Origin: a bacterium | GTDB lineage: Bacteria > Elusimicrobiota > Elusimicrobia > UBA1565 > UBA9628 | DNA length: 64,000 nt | Direction: 5' to 3' | Assembly: GCA_021782205.1 (NCBI GenBank) | Contig: JAJXVH010000004.1 | Span: forward strand, 1-64,000 | In this document: piece by piece, positions 52,999-60,306 of the stretch | How the letters are laid out: every line of letters begins with the position of its first letter | How positions within the stretch are numbered: the first letter of the stretch is position 1 | Position numbers and translations under genes: made by a program | Notes under the pieces: model-generated | The model's database searches: none | Told to the model about the DNA's origin: nothing | The model's input: only the letters and a program-made list of their open reading frames with translations

Positions 52999-53715
52999 CT
53001 ACAGCGAGGCGCGCAGGCGGCCGGCGTCGAGGAGGCGCTCGCCGCCGCAGTCGGGGCATTTCTCGGGGCGCGTCACGTAGGGCTGTTTGCACGTCGCGCA
53101 CAGGAAGCGCACCGAGGGTTCGAGCGCCGCGGCGACCTCGGGCACGGTCAGCAGCGCGCCGCACTCGCAGCGGCCGCCGTCGGCGGTCTCGCCGCAGCGC
53201 GGGCAGGGTCCCGGCGCGTGGCGCGCGGAAAACCACACGGCGCACTCGGAACAGCGCGCCTGGCCGGCGTCCGCGGCGCCGCCGCAGACGGGGCAGGCGC
53301 GGCCCGGCGCGGTATGAACCGGCCGGGGATCGGCCGCGGCGGTCGGCTCGGGGCCGTCGTCGCGCAGAACGCGCCGGCAGGCGTCCGCGACCGCCTGCTC
53401 CATGGGAATGCCGGCGCGGAGCTTGGCGATGATCGCCGTGCTCAGCGCGCGAACGACGGGGTTGTCCTCGCCCGCGTCGTCTTCGTCCGTCGCGGCGACC
53501 AGTTCCAGGCCGCAGGACAGGCAGACGCCGCCGTGGTCGCCGCGATCCTCGACTTTCCCGCCGCAGGCGGGGCAGGCGTCCAAGGCCGACGCGTCCGGCC
53601 CGTCTTCTTCGGACGCGGCGGCGGCCGGCGGCGAGAGATGTTGGCCGCACTGGTCGCAGTAGGCGGCATCCTCGGCGTTTTCGCGGCGGCAGGCGGGGCA
53701 GGTCTTTTCGCTCAC
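52999..53715 (-). CDS. Five-zinc-ribbon protein
   Basis: A 238-residue protein with five Cys4 modules: CPACRRENAEDAAYCDQCG, CPACGGKVEDRG...CLSCG, CPVCGGAADAGQARCSECA, CPRCGETADGGRCECG and CATCKQPYVTRPEKCPDCG. The linker between modules two and three is helical and charged (about residues 88-118). The GTG start at 53715 follows a -10 TATCCT by 6 bases. Arrays of zinc ribbons like this usually bind nucleic acid or act as scaffolds. No catalytic domain is present. It is divergent from the GDT1-like gene. Confidence 0.8.
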   Translation of the reverse strand: MSEKTCPACRRENAEDAAYCDQCGQHLSPPAAAASEEDGPDASALDACPACGGKVEDRGDHGGVCLSCGLELVAATDEDDAGEDNPVVRALSTAIIAKLRAGIPMEQAVADACRRVLRDDGPEPTAAADPRPVHTAPGRACPVCGGAADAGQARCSECAVWFSARHAPGPCPRCGETADGGRCECGALLTVPEVAAALEPSVRFLCATCKQPYVTRPEKCPDCGGERLLDAGRLRASL

Positions 53716-53721
53716 GGCGCA

Positions 53722-53743
53722 AGGATAGCAAGAGTGATAGAAT
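53722..53743. promoter_or_regulatory. Divergent -10 pair with starts close on both sides
   Basis: TATCCT on the minus strand (53722-53727) lies 6 bases before the GTG of the zinc-ribbon gene, and TAGAAT on the plus strand (53738-53743) lies 7 bases before the ATG at 53751. Both fit the leaderless spacing. No convincing -35 is found for either. Confidence 0.45.
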
Positions 53744-53750
53744 GCGCGCC

Positions 53751-54344
53751 ATGCCGACCTCCGGCGCGTTTACCTGGGATCCCCGCCTGTTCGTCCTGAC
53801 GTTCGCGGCGATCTTCGTCGCGGAACTCCCCGACAAGACCGCGCTGGCCACGATGATGCTGGCCTCGCGCCGCCGGCCGTCGGCGGTCTTCGCGGGGGCC
53901 GCGGCGGCTTTCGCGGTGCAGAGCGCGATCGCGGTGGTTTTCGGGGGGGCGTTGTCGCGCCTGCCGCCACGACTGGTGCGCTCCGGAGCCGGCATTCTTT
54001 TCTTCGTCTTCGCCGCGGTGATGTGGCGGCGCAGTCCCGAATCGGAAGGCGCCGCGCCTTCCGCCGACCATCGTCATTTCTGGAAAACGGCCGTGGCGGC
54101 CTTTATGGTGATCTTCGCGGCGGAGTGGGGGGACCTGACGCAATTGGCGACCGCCGCGCTGGCGGCGCACTCGCGGCGGCCTTTGACGATTTTTCTGGCT
54201 GCGACGGCGGCCTTGTGGGCGGTGGCGGCGTTGGGGGCGGCTTTGGGTCTCCGCCTGGGCCGCGCGTTTAATCCGCGCCGTCTGGAAATCGCCGCGGCGG
54301 TCGTCTTCGCCGGGCTGGGAGCGTATTTGCTCCTGGCGGCGTGA
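53751..54344 (+). CDS. GDT1/TMEM165 (UPF0016) family divalent-cation transporter
   Basis: A 197-residue membrane protein with six predicted helices. The two family motifs are FVAELPDKTALATM near the N-terminus and FAAEWGDLTQLATA in the second half, an internal inverted repeat with an ExxDKT-type ion site. Relatives move manganese or calcium against protons. The ATG at 53751 fits the -10 placement better than the ATG at 53742, which overlaps the -10. It is divergent from the zinc-ribbon gene and followed closely by the Sel1 gene. Confidence 0.9.
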   Translation: MPTSGAFTWDPRLFVLTFAAIFVAELPDKTALATMMLASRRRPSAVFAGAAAAFAVQSAIAVVFGGALSRLPPRLVRSGAGILFFVFAAVMWRRSPESEGAAPSADHRHFWKTAVAAFMVIFAAEWGDLTQLATAALAAHSRRPLTIFLAATAALWAVAALGAALGLRLGRAFNPRRLEIAAAVVFAGLGAYLLLAA

Positions 54345-54374
54345 AGCGGCTCGACTTCGCGCCGGGAAGCATCG

Positions 54375-54380
54375 TAGAAT
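54375..54380 (+). promoter_or_regulatory. -10 element before the Sel1 gene
   Basis: TAGAAT (54375-54380) ends 5 bases before the ATG at 54386. A weak TCGACT stands 18 bases upstream of it. Confidence 0.4.
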
Positions 54381-54385
54381 GGCTC

Positions 54386-55330
54386 ATGACCGCTCGAACC
54401 CCGGCGCTGATCTTGTGTCTGACGGCGCTCGCTTCCGCCGCCGCTGCCGTTCCCCGTCCGGACTTGCTGGCCGCCGCGAAGAAAGCTCACGACGAAAACC
54501 GCGAGCCGGATGAGGTCCGCCTGGTTAAGGAAGCGGTCGCCGCCGGCGATCCGCGCGCCGAGTTCTGGCTGGGCATCCTGTATGAGCGCGGCCACGGCGT
54601 GCCGCAGGATCAGAAGGAAGCCCTGAGCTGGTTCTTCCGCGCCGCCAACGCCGGGGACGCGATGGCCGAAGGCCGGCTGGGCTTCCTGTTCTACACGGGC
54701 CGCGGCGTGCCCCAGGACTACGAGCGCTCTTTCTCCTGGTATACGAAGTCCGTCACGGGCAAGAACGTCTCAAAGAATCGCCTGGCCGCGTCTTGGTGCA
54801 ATTTGGGCAACCTCTACTTCTGGGGCCGCGGTACGCCGAAGAATCCGGCCAAGGCGCGGGACTGCTACAGCCGCGCCGCGGACCTGGGCAGCGCGTTCGC
54901 GCAGAACAATCTGGGCTACTTCCTCGAGCACGGCATCGGAGGCGCGCGCGACTACGCGCAGGCGGTGGCGTGGTATCGAAAGGCCGCGGAGCAGGGACTG
55001 GCGTCCGCGCAGAGCAACGTCGGCGTGATGGTCGACGAGGGGCGCGGCACCGCGTCCGACGCTCTGGCCGCGGCGGGCTGGTATCGCAAGGCCGCGCGTC
55101 AAGGAAGCGCTCAGGCGCAATACCACTTGGGCCGCGCTTACGAACTGGGCCGCGGCGTGGGCAAGGATCTGGTGCAGGCCTACGCGTGGTACTCTGTGGC
55201 GGGAGCGCGCGGCGGCAAGGCGGCCAAGGACAGCCAGGACAGCCTGGCGCGGCTGAAAACCGTGCTGACGTCCGACCAACTCGCCCGCGCCGAGGCCGTC
55301 GCCGCGCAGGAAGGCAAGAATCATGATTAG
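54386..55330 (+). CDS. Secreted Sel1-repeat protein
   Basis: A 314-residue protein from the ATG at 54386. A signal peptide, PALILCLTALASAAAA, starts it. The body consists of about seven Sel1-like repeats with the pattern AxxxLGxxYxxGxGVxxDxxxAxxWYxKAA, for example FWLGILYERGHGVPQDQKE and YHLGRAYELGRGVGKDLVQ. Such alpha-helical solenoids bind partners in the periplasm. The ORF-track start at 54341 precedes the -10. The stop overlaps the start of the CsgG-like lipoprotein, so the two are probably partners. Confidence 0.9.
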   Translation: MTARTPALILCLTALASAAAAVPRPDLLAAAKKAHDENREPDEVRLVKEAVAAGDPRAEFWLGILYERGHGVPQDQKEALSWFFRAANAGDAMAEGRLGFLFYTGRGVPQDYERSFSWYTKSVTGKNVSKNRLAASWCNLGNLYFWGRGTPKNPAKARDCYSRAADLGSAFAQNNLGYFLEHGIGGARDYAQAVAWYRKAAEQGLASAQSNVGVMVDEGRGTASDALAAAGWYRKAARQGSAQAQYHLGRAYELGRGVGKDLVQAYAWYSVAGARGGKAAKDSQDSLARLKTVLTSDQLARAEAVAAQEGKNHD

Positions 55331-56024
55331 GCGCGCGTTCACCGTTTGCGCCGTGGCCGCGGCCGCCGCGCTGTGCGGCTGCGCCACGCCGGCCGTGGTC
55401 CTGGTCAGCGCGGACTACTCCGCGAGCAGGATCAAGAAGGTGGCGATGGCGCCGTTCCGGGATTTCCCCGGCTCGGCCGGTTCCGGAGAGATCGCCGCCG
55501 ACGTCTTCGAGGAATACCTGTTGATGCCCGGCTATCAGCTGGTCGAACGCCGCCAGGTCGACGCGCTTCTCAAGGAGCACGGCTTCGAGTTGTCGGGCAA
55601 CGTCGACCCGAACCAGATCAAGCAGTTGGGCCACATGCTGGGAGTCGACGCGCTGGTCCTGGGCTCCGTGTCGGATTTCCAGGGTGCCAGCGAGCAGACG
55701 GTGATGGTCGACGTGCCGCAGGAGACCATGCCCCCTCTGTACGGAGGCATGGTCGGCGAATACGGCGGCGCATACGGGCAGGGCTATGCGGCCAGCGTCG
55801 GCTACGGCTACGGAATGCCGACGGAGACCTCCATCCCGGAGACGGAGTTCGTGCCCGCGCACGTGGCCTTCACGGCCAAGCTGGTGGACGTGGAATCCGC
55901 CGAGGTGCTGTGGACCGTCTCCACGGGCAGCGACGGCAACGATCCGGGCTCCGCCTTGCAGGCGGCTTCCTCCAAGGCGATGAGCTCTTTGGTCGAACAG
56001 CTGCGCCGACTGCCGCCGCACTGA
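55323..56024 (+). CDS. CsgG/FlgO-like lipoprotein
   Basis: A 233-residue lipoprotein with the lipobox AALCGC near residue 19. The fold has VAMAPFRDF, LMPGYQLVERRQVDALLKEHG, and LGVDALVLGSVSDFQ, all in the pattern of CsgG-type periplasmic proteins that assemble at the outer membrane. The C-terminus has AFTAKLVDVESAEVLWTVS. A Gly/Tyr-rich insert (about residues 140-165, GGMVGEYGGAYGQGY) is unusual. CsgG forms secretion pores, but a short protein of this kind may only act as a periplasmic adaptor. The gene overlaps the Sel1 gene and precedes tnaA by 12 bases. Confidence 0.85.
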   Translation: MIRRAFTVCAVAAAAALCGCATPAVVLVSADYSASRIKKVAMAPFRDFPGSAGSGEIAADVFEEYLLMPGYQLVERRQVDALLKEHGFELSGNVDPNQIKQLGHMLGVDALVLGSVSDFQGASEQTVMVDVPQETMPPLYGGMVGEYGGAYGQGYAASVGYGYGMPTETSIPETEFVPAHVAFTAKLVDVESAEVLWTVSTGSDGNDPGSALQAASSKAMSSLVEQLRRLPPH

Positions 56025-56036
56025 TCCGGGACCGTC

Positions 56037-57434
56037 ATGAGCGAGCGCGCGTGGAAGACGATCATCGAGCCGTTCAAGGCCAAGGTCGTGGAGCCTTTGG
56101 CCTTCACGACGCGTGCGGAGCGCGAGGCCGTCCTGAGCGAGGCGGGCTGGAACCTGTTCAAGGTCCCCGCCGACAAGGTGCTCATCGACCTGCTCACCGA
56201 CTCGGGCACCTCGGCGATGTCGGCCGAGCAGTGGTCGGCGATGATGCGCGGCGACGAGTCCTACGCGGGCGCGCGCAGCTTCTTCACGCTGGAAGCCGAG
56301 GTGCGCGGCCTGACCGGCCTCAAGCACGTCCTGCCCATGCACCAGGGCCGCGCGGCCGAACGCGTGCTGTTCAAGGCGACCGGCGGTCCCGGCAAGGTCT
56401 TCCTCTCTAATTCGCATTTCGACACCACGCGCGCCAACATCGAGGCGACGGGCGCCGAGGCGCTGGACCTTCCCGTGCCCGGCGCGCTGGACTTCGGCCG
56501 GCCGGCGCCGTTCAAGGGCGACGTGGACCTGGCCGCACTCGACGCCAAGATCGCGGAGCTGGGCGCCCCGCGCGTGGCGATGATCATCATGACCTTGACC
56601 AACAACTCCCTGGGCGGCCAGCCGGTGTCGTTGGCCAACCTGCGCGCCGCTCGCGAGATTTCGAAGCGGCATAAAGTCCCGCTTTTCCTTGACGTCGCGC
56701 GCTTCGCGGAGAACTCCTGGCTGGTCAAGCTGCGCGAGCCGGGCCAGGCGGACCGTACGCCGGCGCAGATCGCGCGCGAGGCGTTTTCTTATTGCGACGG
56801 CTGCTGGATGAGCTCCAAGAAGGACGCCTTCGTCAACATCGGCGGATTTCTGGCGCTCAACGACGACGCTCTGGCCAAATCCTGCCGCGACGAAATGATC
56901 CTGGGCGAGGGCTTTCCGACCTACGGCGGGCTGGCGGGCCGTGACTTGGAAGCGCTTGCCGTGGGCTTGCGCGAGGCGCTTGACGAGCACTACCTGCGCT
57001 ACCGCATCCGCTCCGTGGAATACCTGGGCGACGGCCTGCGTGGAGCGGGCGTGCCCATCGTGGAGCCGCCCGGCGGCCACGCCATCTACATCGACGCCCG
57101 CCGCCTCCTGCCGCACATCCCGCCGCAGGGCTATCCCGCGCAGGCGCTGGCCTGCGAGCTGTATCTGACCGCGGGCGTGCGCTCGGTGGAGATCGGCACC
57201 TTGATGTTCGGCCGCCGCGGCCCGTCCGGCGAGGTCCTGCCCGCCAGCATGGAGCTGGTGCGCCTGGCCGTCCCGCGCCGCGCCTACACGCAAAGCCACG
57301 TGGACTTCCTGATCGAGGTCATGGCCGACGTCGCCGCCCGCGCCCGGGACATCAAGCCTCTGCGCCTGGTCGAGGCGCCCGCGCGCCTGGGCCACTTCAC
57401 CGCCCGTTTGGAGCCGGCCGTCGCCAGCCTATAA
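56037..57434 (+). CDS. tnaA: Tryptophanase
   Basis: A 465-residue beta-eliminating lyase of the tryptophanase/tyrosine phenol-lyase family, using PLP to split tryptophan into indole, pyruvate and ammonia. Landmarks are LLTDSGTSAMS, MHQGRAAERVLF, the PLP-contact DVARFAENSW, Lys in SSKKDAFVNIGG, GGLAGRDLEALAVGL and GVRSVEIGTLMFGR. Tyrosine phenol-lyases have MERG where this reads VEIG, so tryptophanase is favoured. No TnaC-type leader or tryptophan transporter is visible. The gene is 12 bases after the CsgG-like lipoprotein, an unusual partner for this enzyme. Family membership is firm, and substrate choice moderately so. Confidence 0.85.
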   Translation: MSERAWKTIIEPFKAKVVEPLAFTTRAEREAVLSEAGWNLFKVPADKVLIDLLTDSGTSAMSAEQWSAMMRGDESYAGARSFFTLEAEVRGLTGLKHVLPMHQGRAAERVLFKATGGPGKVFLSNSHFDTTRANIEATGAEALDLPVPGALDFGRPAPFKGDVDLAALDAKIAELGAPRVAMIIMTLTNNSLGGQPVSLANLRAAREISKRHKVPLFLDVARFAENSWLVKLREPGQADRTPAQIAREAFSYCDGCWMSSKKDAFVNIGGFLALNDDALAKSCRDEMILGEGFPTYGGLAGRDLEALAVGLREALDEHYLRYRIRSVEYLGDGLRGAGVPIVEPPGGHAIYIDARRLLPHIPPQGYPAQALACELYLTAGVRSVEIGTLMFGRRGPSGEVLPASMELVRLAVPRRAYTQSHVDFLIEVMADVAARARDIKPLRLVEAPARLGHFTARLEPAVASL

Positions 57435-57450
57435 AAGCAAGTGCGTAGTC

Positions 57451-57479
57451 TTGCACGGAAGCCAAATAGGGGCTAAGCT
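57451..57479 (+). promoter_or_regulatory. Promoter of the envelope-protein gene
   Basis: TTGCAC (57451-57456), a 17-base spacer and TAAGCT (57474-57479). Transcription would begin near 57486, about 48 bases before the ATG at 57534, which has GGAGG upstream. Confidence 0.55.
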
Positions 57480-57533
57480 TGATCCATTGCAACGACCTCG
57501 GCGCCGTAGCGTCGAGGCTGTGGAGGACAAGCG

Positions 57534-58409
57534 ATGTTTGAATCGAAATCGGGTTTCGTTTTTCTTGGCGCATGGACGCTTTTTGTTCTGTTCTCGGCGA
57601 CGGTCGACGCGCGGGCTCAGGCGGATGATAAGCCGTCGCGACTTAATCCCGCGATCCTGTCCGTCGACAACAGCGTGAGCCTGTCCTACGTGGGCTCCAG
57701 CGTCTACTACATCGAGCCCGACAACGGCCAGATCGGCAGCGGCTTCAATGATTCCGAGAAGGGCAATATCAAAGGTGGCCGCGGGGCGTTCTCGTATATG
57801 GGCTCGCACGGGGAGTTCGTGCAGGCGCAATACACGGGCCAGGAGGGCAAGCTCAACTACGACGGTTTTCTCATCGGCGGGCCGCCCTACGTACCGCTCA
57901 ACTCCACGTCTCGCTCGACGGTCCAGGAATTCGACGCCAAGGCCGGGGTGGGGTTTGCCGTCGCCCGCTCCTGGGTGTTCACACCGTACGTGACCGCGGG
58001 ACGGCGCTACTGGGTGCGCGAGCTGGGGCTGGGCACGTCCGGCGGCTACAACGAGTCGTACTCCTTCGGCTACCTGGGTTTCGGGAACTTGATCCAATAT
58101 TCTCCGCAGAAGCGCCTGGTCTTGTCCTTGGATCTGTCGGCGGCGAAGATGATGGACGCCAACATTAACGTGCCCTCCGCGGGGCTGAACCATACCGTGC
58201 TGGGCCCGGGCCCGGTGATTCGCGCCGGAGTGGAAGCGGACTACCGTTTGTGGCGCTGGCTGCATGGCTTCGTCGGCCTGGACTACACATACTTCAATTT
58301 CTGGCAGAGCGCCACGCAGGCGTCCGGCTACCTGGAGCCGGTCAGCCGTACGGAGCTGTACTCCGCGTCGGCGGGTTTGCGCGTCTCCTTCAAGAACCTC
58401 CTGCCCTGA
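57534..58409 (+). CDS. Outer-membrane-type beta-barrel protein
   Basis: A 291-residue protein with a signal peptide (FFLGAWTLFVLFSATVDARAQA-type; cleavage near residue 28). The mature part alternates aromatic and polar residues as in barrel strands, for example VSLSYVGSSVYYIEP, LVLSLDLSAAKMM and YRLWRWLHGFVGLDYTYF. It ends with SAGLRVSFKNLL, a C-terminal strand typical of outer-membrane insertion. No family is recognised. The promoter has an ordinary leader. It precedes a polytopic membrane protein. Confidence 0.75.
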   Translation: MFESKSGFVFLGAWTLFVLFSATVDARAQADDKPSRLNPAILSVDNSVSLSYVGSSVYYIEPDNGQIGSGFNDSEKGNIKGGRGAFSYMGSHGEFVQAQYTGQEGKLNYDGFLIGGPPYVPLNSTSRSTVQEFDAKAGVGFAVARSWVFTPYVTAGRRYWVRELGLGTSGGYNESYSFGYLGFGNLIQYSPQKRLVLSLDLSAAKMMDANINVPSAGLNHTVLGPGPVIRAGVEADYRLWRWLHGFVGLDYTYFNFWQSATQASGYLEPVSRTELYSASAGLRVSFKNLLP

Positions 58410-58430
58410 AACAGGCATAATTTCGGCCGT

Positions 58431-60299
58431 ATGATGACCAACCGCGCGCGGTCGATTCTGCCCGCAGCACTGGCCGCGGCGGTGTTCCTTGTTTTCGCGG
58501 CGCGTCCGCTGGCGGTTTCGTTCCTGCGCGCGCGCGCCGCGCGCTCGGACCCGGCGGGCTGGGCGCGCGGGCCCATGTCGGGACGCGGCGCGGTGCTCCT
58601 GCCGGAGCTGTTCGGCACGCGCCTGCACGACGAGGCGCTCTACGCCGCGCGCGCGCGACAGGTCCTGCTTCACGGCCGGCCGATCAGTCCCTATGGTCCG
58701 GCGCGGGCGGACGACGGCTCCTGGCTGGACGACGCCTTGGAGATGTATCTGACGGCGGGCGCCATCGCGCTGGCGGGCGGCGACGTCGACCGCGCCTGGG
58801 ATATTCTTGCGCCCGTTCTGGCCGCGGCGTGGTTTCTGGCGATTTTCCTGCTGCTGAAGCGCTGGACGGGCCGCGACGACGCGGCCGCGCCGCTGGCGCT
58901 GGCGGCGGCGCTTCTGCCGGACGCGTCGGTGTGGCTGTTGGACGTCAACCTGCACGCGGGGGTGCTTTGGACGCGCTGGCGCGACGTGTTCTTCGGCTCG
59001 GGTGCCGCGATCGGGCCGATTTTTCACCGCCTGCCCTCGCCGCTGCTGTCCTATTTTCTGCTCGCGGGCCTGCTGGCGGGCGCGTGGCGTTTGGCCGTTG
59101 AGGACGAGTCGCGCCCGGTCGCGGCGGCGGCGCTGGGCGCGGGCTTCGGTCTGCTCACTCTCGTGCATCCTTACGAGTGGAGCTTCGGCCTGGCCGCGCT
59201 GGCGGCCTTTGCCGCGGCGGCGTTCGTCCCGGGCTGGTGCGGGCGCGGCGCGCGGCGCAATCTGCTGGTGGCCGTCGGCGCGGCGCTGGCGGTTTCGGCG
59301 GCGTACGCGGCGCTGATCGCGGCGAGCATCCCCGCGGACCTGCGCCGCGGAAGCCTTGCGGTCATCGGCGTTCAGGCGACGCGGCGCTTCAACCGCGCCG
59401 CGCTGATCCATCCCCTGGTCGCGGCCCTGGCCGCGGCGCTGGCTTTGTGCGAGCCCTCGCCGCGCCGTCGCGCCGCGTACGTCCTGCTGGCCTGCGCCCA
59501 GTTGGCCGCCTTCGCGGCGCGCGAAGCGCAGGTGGTCTTCGGCTTCGCCGTCCAGCCGTTTCACTATATACCTCTGGCCGGCGCGGCCGGGGGCGTCCTG
59601 CTTCTGCTGGCGGCGGCCGACGCGCTGGCGCGCGCGCCGTTCTGGGGCCGGAAGGCGGCGGCCGCCGCGGGCGCGCTCCTGCTCGCGCTGGCTCTGGGAG
59701 AGCAGCTGCGCCAGGCGCGGGCGTGCTACCGCCTGCTGGGCCTGCCGCCAGGTTTGGAGGCGGGGCTGGCCTGGCTGGACGCGCACGCGCCGGCGGACTC
59801 CTTGGTGCTGACGCCGTCCATGGAGGCGGACCTGGCGGTCTCCCTGCGCACGCGCGCGCGCGGCTGGGTGCCGACGGCGTTTCCACCCTTGGCGTCGAGC
59901 TTCACGGAGGAAGGCTACTGCCGGATCGTCGGCCGCATGATCGGCGCGCTTGATCTGGACGCGGATCGTTTCTTGTCCGAGCGCTTTCTCATCCCCGCCG
60001 CGCGCGACGCGCGCGAGGCGCGGCTGGTCGAGGACGAGCGCCGCGGCGTGCTTGATCCCGCCGCGTGGGAATCCGTGGAATGGTTTCATCCCCTGCGCTT
60101 CGACGATCCCGGCCCGGGCTGGGTCCTGGAGGACCGCGCGCGCATCAAGGCTTTCGCCGCGTCCGCACCGCCGGTGCCGCGCCCCTTCTACGCCTGGATC
60201 GACGCCCGCGACCGCGTCTACCTGCGCCGGCCTTTGGCGGAATTGGGCGGACAGGCGGTCTACCGCGCGGCGGATGTGGAGATAGACTTATTTCGCTGA
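58431..60299 (+). CDS. Large polytopic membrane protein
   Basis: A 622-residue protein from the first of two consecutive ATGs at 58431. There are about ten membrane helices, for example LPAALAAAVFLVFAARPLAV, WDILAPVLAAAWFLAIFLLL and AGGVLLLLAAADALA. The first periplasmic loop has DxALYAARARQVLL-like residues and HDEALY, which recalls the DxD/E motifs of lipid-sugar (GT39/GT83-like) glycosyltransferases but does not prove it. The C-terminal 130 residues are soluble and end with LGGQAVYRAADVEIDLF. Function is unknown. topA begins 7 bases downstream. Confidence 0.7.
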   Translation: MMTNRARSILPAALAAAVFLVFAARPLAVSFLRARAARSDPAGWARGPMSGRGAVLLPELFGTRLHDEALYAARARQVLLHGRPISPYGPARADDGSWLDDALEMYLTAGAIALAGGDVDRAWDILAPVLAAAWFLAIFLLLKRWTGRDDAAAPLALAAALLPDASVWLLDVNLHAGVLWTRWRDVFFGSGAAIGPIFHRLPSPLLSYFLLAGLLAGAWRLAVEDESRPVAAAALGAGFGLLTLVHPYEWSFGLAALAAFAAAAFVPGWCGRGARRNLLVAVGAALAVSAAYAALIAASIPADLRRGSLAVIGVQATRRFNRAALIHPLVAALAAALALCEPSPRRRAAYVLLACAQLAAFAAREAQVVFGFAVQPFHYIPLAGAAGGVLLLLAAADALARAPFWGRKAAAAAGALLLALALGEQLRQARACYRLLGLPPGLEAGLAWLDAHAPADSLVLTPSMEADLAVSLRTRARGWVPTAFPPLASSFTEEGYCRIVGRMIGALDLDADRFLSERFLIPAARDAREARLVEDERRGVLDPAAWESVEWFHPLRFDDPGPGWVLEDRARIKAFAASAPPVPRPFYAWIDARDRVYLRRPLAELGGQAVYRAADVEIDLFR

Positions 60300-60306
60300 G
60301 AACGTC

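Noticed and set aside
54753-57395. 880-residue minus-strand ORF
   Set aside because: It lies opposite the Sel1, CsgG-like and tnaA genes. The translation is composed of R/G/A/H/Q-rich sequence typical of shadow frames in GC-rich DNA.
57429-60089. 886-residue minus-strand ORF
   Set aside because: It is opposite a barrel protein and a polytopic membrane protein with clear signal and membrane features. Its composition is that of a shadow frame.
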